Positions 58,883 to 64,000 of a DNA stretch of 64,000 nucleotides are shown here, piece by piece. The first letter of the stretch is position 1; every line of letters starts with the position of its first letter. The position numbers and the translations under genes are program-made. Origin of the DNA: a virus; the IMG/VR virus record IMGVR_UViG_3300042922_000265, positions 62,001 to 126,000 of that record, one strand, 5' to 3'. The notes below the pieces were generated by a model that worked only from the letters and a program-made list of their open reading frames with translations, ran no database searches and had not been told where the DNA came from.

Positions 58883-58982
58883 CGTGCACCTCCATCAGGC
58901 TCCAGTGGTCCCATTGCGGCGGCGTGGTGCCAAACAGGGCGTGCATGCGGATCTCCGCCACGATCGTGGCCCAGGGGACCAT
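58863..58982 (-). CDS. Small protein, 39 aa
   Basis: TAATG overlaps the upstream stop, and its end overlaps the next gene by 20 nt. Only the coupling and codon use support it. Not recognised. Confidence 0.4.
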   Translation of the reverse strand: MVPWATIVAEIRMHALFGTTPPQWDHWSLMEVHDGTQTR

Positions 58983-59377
58983 TACCAGGCCACCAGAAGG
59001 ATGCAGCGGTCCCGGTGGCCGGTCCTGCAGCGCGCGCAGGCGTAGGCGGCACCAACCTCGGGGTGGTCGTGACAAGACCGCTGTCCCAGCGCGCCCAGCG
59101 GCGCGCTGCGCCCAGAGGCCAGGGCGTGCAGCTTGCGCGCAGGCGGAGTGTAGGGCCGATCGAGCTGCCACGCCTTGATGCCCTCGATAGACAACCCCGC
59201 GCGGTAAGTGCGCTCCACCTGACCGCTGTACACAGTGATCCAGCCCCGGTTCTCCAGCTTCCTGGCCGTCGGCTTGGTGGAGTTGGCGAAGGTCCAGACC
59301 TGCTCACCGAGCCGGTACCGGGCAGCCAGCACCTCCATCATCAGGTCTTCGCTGGGCGAGACGTCGGCGGCGCTCAT
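58982..59377 (-). CDS. Winged-helix-like protein with Cys/His end, 131 aa
   Basis: Residues 15-60 (LAARYRLGEQVWTFANSTKP, then ARKLENRGWITVYSG) resemble a winged-helix DNA-binding domain. The C-terminus has CHDHPEVGAAYACARC. A candidate regulator; the fold call is by eye. Confidence 0.5.
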   Translation of the reverse strand: MSAADVSPSEDLMMEVLAARYRLGEQVWTFANSTKPTARKLENRGWITVYSGQVERTYRAGLSIEGIKAWQLDRPYTPPARKLHALASGRSAPLGALGQRSCHDHPEVGAAYACARCRTGHRDRCILLVAW

Positions 59378-59550
59378 CGTTCCCGCTTGATCGTCATCAG
59401 CAAGCGCTGGTGAGCTGAGGGCGCGGGGTGGTTGACCCGGCTGGCGTCGTAGCGATTCTCCCAGCCGGTGCGCATCCAGTGCCCAAAGGACCAGAAGACC
59501 TGGGGAGACTTCATCGACGGCGTCCAGCCGTTCTTGTGGTGGACCCCCAT
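59374..59550 (-). CDS. Small protein, 58 aa
   Basis: ATGA overlap at its end and TGATG at its start. His/Trp-rich (FWSFGHWMRTGWENRY). Not recognised. Confidence 0.5.
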   Translation of the reverse strand: MGVHHKNGWTPSMKSPQVFWSFGHWMRTGWENRYDASRVNHPAPSAHQRLLMTIKRER

Positions 59551-59735
59551 CACTGCCTCCGCTTCTTCTTGGACTGATTCTCGGCCTTGCGAGTACCGAC
59601 GAATCGACCACCGGCAGGCAGACCCCGATCGTAGGTGTAGTCAGTACCACCACCGTGGGACTTGATGTCGGTGATGATCCGCTCATGCTCCACGGTGATG
59701 ATCACCCGGTCGCCAATCTCAAAGTCGCTCATCAT
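59550..59735 (-). CDS. Small beta-barrel-like protein, 61 aa
   Basis: IGDRVIITVEHERIIT suggests a KOW/SH3-like barrel; the C-terminus is basic (KKKRR). Coupled to both neighbours. Possible RNA-binding protein. Confidence 0.55.
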   Translation of the reverse strand: MMSDFEIGDRVIITVEHERIITDIKSHGGGTDYTYDRGLPAGGRFVGTRKAENQSKKKRRQ

Positions 59736-59902
59736 TCCCCCTGATTCGGTGCGATCTCGTCGGCCAGGTCAATCAGCTTCTGGGCCAGGTCCTGGTCTTT
59801 GGTGTACCCCACGACGATCGCGGCAGCGTCGTGCAAGGTGGCAGCGGACTTGAAGCGCAGCTCGCGCTGGGCCGGGGTCAAGGGCTTGGGCTCAGTAGAC
59901 AT
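59732..59902 (-). CDS. Small helical protein, 56 aa
   Basis: ATG at 59902 after AAGGAGGACGACG. The frame extending to 59986 reads over the neighbour. Helical, acidic C-terminus. Not recognised. Confidence 0.55.
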   Translation of the reverse strand: MSTEPKPLTPAQRELRFKSAATLHDAAAIVVGYTKDQDLAQKLIDLADEIAPNQGE

Positions 59903-60041
59903 CGTCGTCCTCCTTGTCGAGCACCAGGGCCAGGGCCTTGGCGATGAATACGCCAGCGAGACCAATGACCAGCATCGGTACGGCAATGTAGCCCATCAGG
60001 CCCCAGAATTGATCCCACGGGAACTCACTCACAGCTTTCAC
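59892..60041 (-). CDS. Small membrane protein, 49 aa
   Basis: GTG overlaps the metallopeptidase stop (GTGA). One hydrophobic helix (MGYIAVPMLVIGLAGVFIAK) with an acidic end (LDKEDDDVY). Not recognised. Confidence 0.55.
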   Translation of the reverse strand: MKAVSEFPWDQFWGLMGYIAVPMLVIGLAGVFIAKALALVLDKEDDDVY

Positions 60042-60526
60042 AGCTTCACGTCTCCGGTTCGGTAGAGGATGGCCAGGGCGGTGCTGACCTGCGGACCCAT
60101 GGTGTGACTCAGCAGGGTGACGAACGTGCGGGCGAAGTCCGGGCCGTGACCATGGGACTTGCTGTAGTGATGGGCCAACTCGTGCAGGACCACGGTCTCC
60201 CGCAGTGCCCAGCCCGATCCGCTGGCCATCTTGGTGGCCTTGGTGTTGATGGCGATCGTGTTCAGCCGGTAGTGCGCGGCAGTGTCGCCCCGGCGCTCGC
60301 GGACGTGGACGCGGCCCACCTTGCCGAACGCACCGATCACGTTCGGGTTCAGGGTGACCAGGTCCACGTAGCGCTGGACGGCGGCCAGGTCCTCGAACTT
60401 GCGCTCGGGCTCCAGCTGCAGTGGCACGCCGTGGAGGTTGATGTTGCCTCCCACGTTGTCGTACAGCCACTGCAGCTGGTGCTCGGCGGAGTAGACCTTA
60501 CTCTGCTGGAAGTCTCGGTTGCTCAT
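60038..60526 (-). CDS. TIGR04338-like metallopeptidase, 162 aa
   Basis: ATG at 60526. The HELAHH motif (115-120) with His127 in GHGPDF as a third ligand gives a zinc metallopeptidase site. The start (RDFQQSKVYSAE) and end match what I recall of the actinobacterial TIGR04338 family of putative metallohydrolases. It lies next to a DUF2786 gene, a pairing I recall from Mycobacteriales. Substrate unknown. Confidence 0.75.
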   Translation of the reverse strand: MSNRDFQQSKVYSAEHQLQWLYDNVGGNINLHGVPLQLEPERKFEDLAAVQRYVDLVTLNPNVIGAFGKVGRVHVRERRGDTAAHYRLNTIAINTKATKMASGSGWALRETVVLHELAHHYSKSHGHGPDFARTFVTLLSHTMGPQVSTALAILYRTGDVKL

Positions 60527-60560
60527 GAGATCTACTCTAGCACATAGAACCCCGGAAGGT

Positions 60561-61454
60561 CTAGGCGATAGCCTTGCGTGATCCGATCGATGCCGAGCTG
60601 GAGATCCGGGCGTTGGCACCGGCAGCCGAGCCCGCGCGCGAGGAGGTGTAGGCACCGCCACCGCTCCAGCCACCCCGGTAAGAGCCACGGGCGTTGGACT
60701 TCTCCTTGTACAGGTTGGCCACGGCCTCCTTCTTCTCGACCAGCACCAGGGCGTAGCCGACATCGCCCTTGGCCTGCTCGGAGCCCTGCAGCATCTCGGA
60801 GGCGTGGACCTTCTCCATAGCATCGAACTTGGCCTGGGCCAGGCGCGAGCCGACGCGGCGGGCGAAGGACTGCTGGAAGTCCAGGCGCGCGGTCAGCCAG
60901 CTCACCGGCTTCTCCTCGCGACCGACCCATTCCTCGACAATGTCGTTGTGCCAGTAGTAGCGCTCGTACTCCGTGCGCGAGATCTGCTTGCCGGTGACCT
61001 TGTTGCGGTAGATCCAGCGGCCACCGACAGTGCGGGTGTCCTTCTTCCACTCGCCGGTCTTGCGGTACTCCGCAGCGGCGGCGGCCATCTGGACTGACAG
61101 GCTGGTGAATAGCGCCTCGGCGACGTCGATGTCCTCCTCGAACCCGAACGCGATGACGTAGGTCGAGTTGCGGGCGATGTTGAACTTGATGTCGTTGACC
61201 TCGGCGATGCCCTGGAAGAGTCGAACCAGGGTGTTGAGGCCCTTGGTGCCGCGCACGCCCATGGTGATGGTGCGCACGACGGGGACGGTGCGCTCCTTGG
61301 CGATCGTCATGTGGCGGGCCTTGGCCAGGTCCACCGAGTAGGTGGTCGCCAGCTCTTGGGCCTTGCGCATGAAAACCTCGGCCTCGGCATTGGTGCCAGC
61401 GTTCTCGGCCTGATTGAGGATCTTGGCGATCTTGGCGGTGATGGAGTCAGACAC
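60561..61454 (-). CDS. DUF2786-like protein, 297 aa
   Basis: GTG at 61454 with GGAGACACCC before it; the frame to 61526 crosses the promoter. N-terminal ILNQAENAGTNAEAEVFMRK is typical of DUF2786; the middle is helical, and the C-terminus is Gly/Ser/Arg-rich and disordered. Function unknown; DUF2786 proteins often lie in phages and next to metallopeptidase genes. Confidence 0.75.
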   Translation of the reverse strand: MSDSITAKIAKILNQAENAGTNAEAEVFMRKAQELATTYSVDLAKARHMTIAKERTVPVVRTITMGVRGTKGLNTLVRLFQGIAEVNDIKFNIARNSTYVIAFGFEEDIDVAEALFTSLSVQMAAAAAEYRKTGEWKKDTRTVGGRWIYRNKVTGKQISRTEYERYYWHNDIVEEWVGREEKPVSWLTARLDFQQSFARRVGSRLAQAKFDAMEKVHASEMLQGSEQAKGDVGYALVLVEKKEAVANLYKEKSNARGSYRGGWSGGGAYTSSRAGSAAGANARISSSASIGSRKAIA

Positions 61455-61497
61455 TGGGTGTCTCCTTCTCGTGTGGGTGAGGTGTAGGTGCCCACTA

Positions 61498-61526
61498 ATC
61501 ATGACAGAAGCTAGAACGAAATGCAA
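61498..61526 (-). promoter_or_regulatory. Promoter, GTTCTAG family
   Basis: -35 TTGCAT (61521-61526), 17-bp spacer with GTTCTAG, -10 CATGAT (61498-61503). A normal leader with AAGGAGA precedes the DUF2786 start. The GTTCTAG contains the stop codon of the 33-aa gene. Confidence 0.65.
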
Positions 61527-61612
61527 GTCATGATGGCAAACGAAAACAGAATGGTCGCCACCACCAGGCCACTGATGTAGCCGTACCAGAACATACGACT
61601 CGGGTCACCCAT
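61511..61612 (-). CDS. Very small membrane protein, 33 aa
   Basis: TGATG overlap with the PTH2 stop. One hydrophobic helix (YGYISGLVVATILFSFAIMT) and no more. Its TAG is part of the downstream promoter motif. Confidence 0.5.
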   Translation of the reverse strand: MGDPSRMFWYGYISGLVVATILFSFAIMTCISF

Positions 61613-62019
61613 CAGAACAGCTTCAACCATCCGGTGACCGGGGCGAGCTTCTCGTCAGTGTCAGGCCCCACCGCGATGCAGGTGAACGTGGTGCGCCCAC
61701 CGAACTCGGTGAGCCCGTTGTCGAGGATGGGCGCGGCGATGAGCCCCTGGGCCAGCGCGTCGGTGTAGACGTCACTCAACTGGACCTCGGACTCCGCCCG
61801 GACGACGACCTTGGTGAAGCTGTTCTGCAGCCACTCGTCGACCAGCAGAGCCTTCTTGGACCACTCCGCCGTCTCCTCCTCGGTGCCACTGAATCCCTGC
61901 AGGTAGGGCAGGACGGCGGCCATGGAGGCGTGGGCGGCCTGGGCCATCAGCTTGCCGCTGCGGACCTTGTGTCCCTCGGTGTTGCGGAGATCGGTCCGCA
62001 TGACGATGACCTGCTTCAT
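61612..62019 (-). CDS. PTH2 peptidyl-tRNA hydrolase, 135 aa
   Basis: Clear PTH2 features: KQVIVMRTDL, RSGKLMAQAAHAS with the family Gly-Lys, Gln and His, and the end motif GLTEFGGRTTFTCIAVGPD. The enzyme releases tRNA from peptidyl-tRNA and is the archaeal/eukaryotic type, rare in bacteria. Coupled to a small membrane gene downstream. A second, divergent PTH2 gene lies in the tRNA cluster. Confidence 0.9.
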   Translation of the reverse strand: MKQVIVMRTDLRNTEGHKVRSGKLMAQAAHASMAAVLPYLQGFSGTEEETAEWSKKALLVDEWLQNSFTKVVVRAESEVQLSDVYTDALAQGLIAAPILDNGLTEFGGRTTFTCIAVGPDTDEKLAPVTGWLKLF

Positions 62020-62354
62020 TTGTAGTCCTCGAAGTAGCTGATGGCGAGCTTAACGCCGTCGATCTTGGCCGACAGACGATTGCGCTCGGCACGCGCGGCG
62101 CTCGGATGCAGCTCATCGTGGCGCTCCTGCAACCGGGCCACGGCCCGCTGTAGACGGGACTTGATGTCGGGATCGTGGGTCACCTGCAGCTCGTAGCCCA
62201 TCACCATCAGCTCGTCGCGGATACGCGCGCTGATCACCTTGACGTCGTGATTGCCCTGGTCGTCGGTGAAGTCCATGCCGAGCATGGCGGCCTCTAGAAC
62301 CGCGTGGGCTTCAGGCCCGCTCTTGACCGTCTTGATGTAGATCGATGACGTCAT
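62016..62354 (-). CDS. Helical protein, 112 aa
   Basis: ATG at 62354; overlaps the PTH2 start. Strongly helical with Arg/Glu heptads in the C-terminal half (RLQRAVARLQERHDELHPSA). Not recognised. Confidence 0.6.
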   Translation of the reverse strand: MTSSIYIKTVKSGPEAHAVLEAAMLGMDFTDDQGNHDVKVISARIRDELMVMGYELQVTHDPDIKSRLQRAVARLQERHDELHPSAARAERNRLSAKIDGVKLAISYFEDYK

Positions 62355-62446
62355 GTGAAAACCTCCGTGATGAGTAGGTAGATGCCGTATCCCAGGGCGA
62401 ACAGGATGAACGCTGCCAGGATGACGTGGATGATGATCAGGATCAC
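62351..62446 (-). CDS. Very small membrane protein, 31 aa
   Basis: GTG overlaps the upstream stop; one hydrophobic helix (HVILAAFILFALGYGIYLLI). The third single-helix peptide of this region. Not recognised. Confidence 0.5.
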   Translation of the reverse strand: MILIIIHVILAAFILFALGYGIYLLITEVFT

Positions 62447-62832
62447 CGCGCGGTCCGCACCACGCACAGGTTGGAGGTGACCAAGTCGATCTGCAGCGAG
62501 TCACCACCGTTGATCTCGACACCCTTGACTCCACGGTCGCGGCTGTACTTGACCATGATGTCGTGATGAAACTCGTCGTCGTTGTGCGGGTTGAAATGCA
62601 CGGTCTGGTAGCCGTAGTGCTCCGGGACGTAGATGCGGTTGTCGTAGTCGCCGTACCAGATGCTGGTCTTCTCCACGGTGCCCAGGTGCTCGGCGAGCTT
62701 ATCCTGGGCCACCTTGGTGGCGCGGCGGCCCTCAGTGAGGCGCTTCTGCGCCCAGGCGGGCAGCTTGTCCTCGCGGGGGTCCGGGGTAGCCAGCTCCTCG
62801 GGCTTGAGTGGGGGAGGGTGTCGTGTGCTCAT
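62443..62832 (-). CDS. Unknown protein, 129 aa
   Basis: ATG at 62832 after GGAGGCAATC. Helical N-terminus, beta C-terminus with DYDNRIYVPEHYGYQTVHF. Not recognised. Confidence 0.55.
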   Translation of the reverse strand: MSTRHPPPLKPEELATPDPREDKLPAWAQKRLTEGRRATKVAQDKLAEHLGTVEKTSIWYGDYDNRIYVPEHYGYQTVHFNPHNDDEFHHDIMVKYSRDRGVKGVEINGGDSLQIDLVTSNLCVVRTAR

Positions 62833-62842
62833 GATTGCCTCC

Positions 62843-63079
62843 TCAGGCGGTTGCGTAGATCTCGATGTGCCAGGTGGTGCTGACGGGGGTGGGTTGGGTG
62901 GTGTCGTCGTCGGGCACCAGCGCAACGCTGGTGATCTTCCAGGCCATGTCGTCGAAATGGATGGTCTGACCCACCACGGGCATGACCGGCATGCCGTTGA
63001 ACCAGCGCGTGACCTGGATGCTGCGCGGGAAAGCTCCGGGGTCCGGGTTGTCCTTGTACCCGGTGACGTGCATCCTCAT
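62843..63079 (-). CDS. Small protein, 78 aa
   Basis: Coupled to the next gene by an ATG overlap. Beta-rich (SIQVTRWFNGMPVMPVVGQT). Not recognised. Confidence 0.55.
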   Translation of the reverse strand: MRMHVTGYKDNPDPGAFPRSIQVTRWFNGMPVMPVVGQTIHFDDMAWKITSVALVPDDDTTQPTPVSTTWHIEIYATA

Positions 63080-63552
63080 CAGGCTGCCGCGCGCTTGATC
63101 GCCTTGCGGATCTTCTCAGAGGCGCGGAAGTCAGCATGCCAGCGATCCTCGATCTTGGCCGAGCCATAGAAGTTGACGTCGAAGTAGTCGACCTGGATCT
63201 CGCTGGCGTCGTAGTTGTAGGACGAATGGATGTCCTTGAGAACCTTCTCGACACCCTGGCCCTTGATGGTCAGTACCTCGGAGGTGCGACCACGCGAGCA
63301 ATCCCAGTGGTTGCAGCCGGTCTTGGCCTGGCCGGGGCAGGTCTCCCACATGCCCTCCAGATCGATGGCGGTGATGTCGATCGAGCGGCCACCGGAGTAG
63401 TTGTCCACCTTCACCGAGTAGTTGCGCATCCCACCGGGAAGCGTGCCCGTCTTGATCGCGGCCTTGATGTCAGCTCGCATGCTCTTGGCGATCTCGGAAG
63501 CGGTGACGTAGGTGGTGGGGCAGTTGCGTCCGGTGAACTTGCGCTCGTACAT
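63079..63552 (-). CDS. LPD29-like protein, 157 aa
   Basis: ATG at 63552 after AGGAGACCACC. SEIAKSMRADIKAAIKTG and YSVKVDNYSGGRSIDITAID recall the LPD29 domain of large polyvalent proteins, which are tied to plasmid/phage conflict systems. C-terminus helical and basic. Family link tentative. Confidence 0.55.
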   Translation of the reverse strand: MYERKFTGRNCPTTYVTASEIAKSMRADIKAAIKTGTLPGGMRNYSVKVDNYSGGRSIDITAIDLEGMWETCPGQAKTGCNHWDCSRGRTSEVLTIKGQGVEKVLKDIHSSYNYDASEIQVDYFDVNFYGSAKIEDRWHADFRASEKIRKAIKRAAA

Positions 63553-63588
63553 GGTGGTCTCCTGTGGGTGGTGGTTGCGTGTGTATTT

Positions 63589-63617
63589 AGTATAGCAGAC
63601 TAGAACGATTGATGCAA
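63589..63617 (-). promoter_or_regulatory. Promoter, GTTCTAG family
   Basis: -35 TTGCAT (63612-63617), 17-bp spacer with GTTCTAG, -10 TATACT (63589-63594). A leader with AGGAGACC leads to ATG 63552. Confidence 0.7.
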
Positions 63618-63622
63618 ACCGT

Positions 63623-63871
63623 TCAGCGCCCGCCATTGGCGGCGTAGTCATCGTTGGCGAGCTTGATCGCGGCCTGGTAGCCAACCCCTTTGCCGAGATC
63701 GTTGAGAACCTCGGTGCCACCATGACCCTGCCGGGTGCGCGGGACGGTGACCTTGGCGATCCATCCACCAAGCTCGTCGATCTTCTCGACGGTGTACTCG
63801 GTGCCGAAGTGGGTCTTGGCGGTCTTCTTGATGCCGTTGATGACGGTGGTGAACTTCAGTGCGTTGCTCAT
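63623..63871 (-). CDS. Small protein, 82 aa, leaderless
   Basis: ATG lies 6 nt after CATACT. Alpha/beta with Gly-rich end (GHGGTEVLNDLGKGVG). Not recognised. Confidence 0.6.
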   Translation of the reverse strand: MSNALKFTTVINGIKKTAKTHFGTEYTVEKIDELGGWIAKVTVPRTRQGHGGTEVLNDLGKGVGYQAAIKLANDDYAANGGR

Positions 63872-63877
63872 GACTCA

Positions 63878-63906
63878 AGTATGACAGACACTAGAATTTA
63901 TCGCAA
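63878..63906 (-). promoter_or_regulatory. Promoter, GTTCTAG family
   Basis: -35 TTGCGA (63901-63906), 17-bp spacer with ATTCTAG, -10 CATACT (63878-63883), then 6 nt to the ATG at 63871. Confidence 0.7.
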
Positions 63907-64000
63907 GCTCCCGCCATGGTCTGGCCGATAGACAGAGTGACGACCGAGGAACACCAGATTCATGCGCGCCTGATGTGCGTCGGTGGTCTTGTTGGTCGTC
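63898..64000 (-). CDS. Unknown protein, C-terminal part only
   Basis: An open frame enters from the right edge and ends at TAA 63898, inside the promoter of the next gene. Only ~33 residues are visible (…HQARMNLVFLGRHSVYRPDH…). Not recognised. Confidence 0.45.
   Translation of the reverse strand, partial: TTNKTTDAHQARMNLVFLGRHSVYRPDHGGSLR

Noticed and set aside
1-64000. Search for integrase, attachment sites, insertion sequences and homing endonucleases
   Set aside because: No matching protein motif or boundary repeat was seen in this window.

Overview
The window is one continuous stretch of an actinobacterial tailed-phage genome with a contractile tail (a myovirus). Every gene I can support is on the minus strand, so transcription runs from high to low coordinates. 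The tail sheath, tail tube, tape measure with a frameshifted chaperone pair, capsid, portal and capsid protease are all present. GC is about 60-65 percent and third codon positions are strongly GC-biased. A secreted DUF732-like protein, a TIGR04338-like metallopeptidase, an NrdH redoxin and a DUF2786 protein point to a host in or near the Mycobacteriales. I cannot name the phage, and no terminase, integrase, polymerase or replication gene lies in the window.

In transcription order, 64-49.5 kb holds many small accessory genes, usually joined by ATGA, GTGA or TGATG overlaps. They are preceded by a repeated promoter type: -35 TTGCAA-like, a 17-18 bp spacer holding GTTCTAG, and a CATACT-like -10. 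At several of these the -10 sits 6 nt before the ATG, which predicts leaderless mRNAs. Recognisable genes here are a PTH2 peptidyl-tRNA hydrolase, a DUF2786 protein, a TIGR04338-like metallopeptidase, several predicted lipoproteins, and an NadR-PnuC pair for NAD salvage.

From 49.5 to 45 kb there are small membrane, secreted and unknown proteins (including a holin-like one), an NrdH redoxin, and a large GNAT / ART-like / GNAT protein. From 45 to 43.5 kb lies a tRNA cluster with a second PTH2-type gene. Its seven assignable anticodons read only Leu, Ser and Arg codons, and three of its members sit behind near-identical hairpin modules.

From 43.4 to 27 kb is the head module: a 1085-aa acidic protein, a zinc-finger protein, the portal, a 2H phosphoesterase, a 1208-aa LysM/SWIM protein, a capsid protease fused to a long tail, a probable decoration protein and the major capsid protein. 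From 26.9 to 15.5 kb lie fibre and surface genes: a collagen-like protein, a tandem pair of SGNH-hydrolase-like proteins (one intact, one with all active-site blocks lost), a DUF7178-like protein, an out-of-frame nested membrane gene and several fibres. From 15.4 kb to the left end come the neck proteins, sheath, tube, tail chaperones, tape measure, baseplate proteins and a tail hub with two cell-wall hydrolase domains, cut by the window edge.

Two structural themes recur. Several structural genes carry a stem-loop that buries their own Shine-Dalgarno sequence. The phage also appears to combine its own tRNAs, two PTH2 enzymes, NAD salvage, a 2H phosphoesterase and an ART/GNAT protein, a set that would fit protection against tRNA-, NAD- or nucleotide-signal-based host defences. 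That last point is inference from gene content only.
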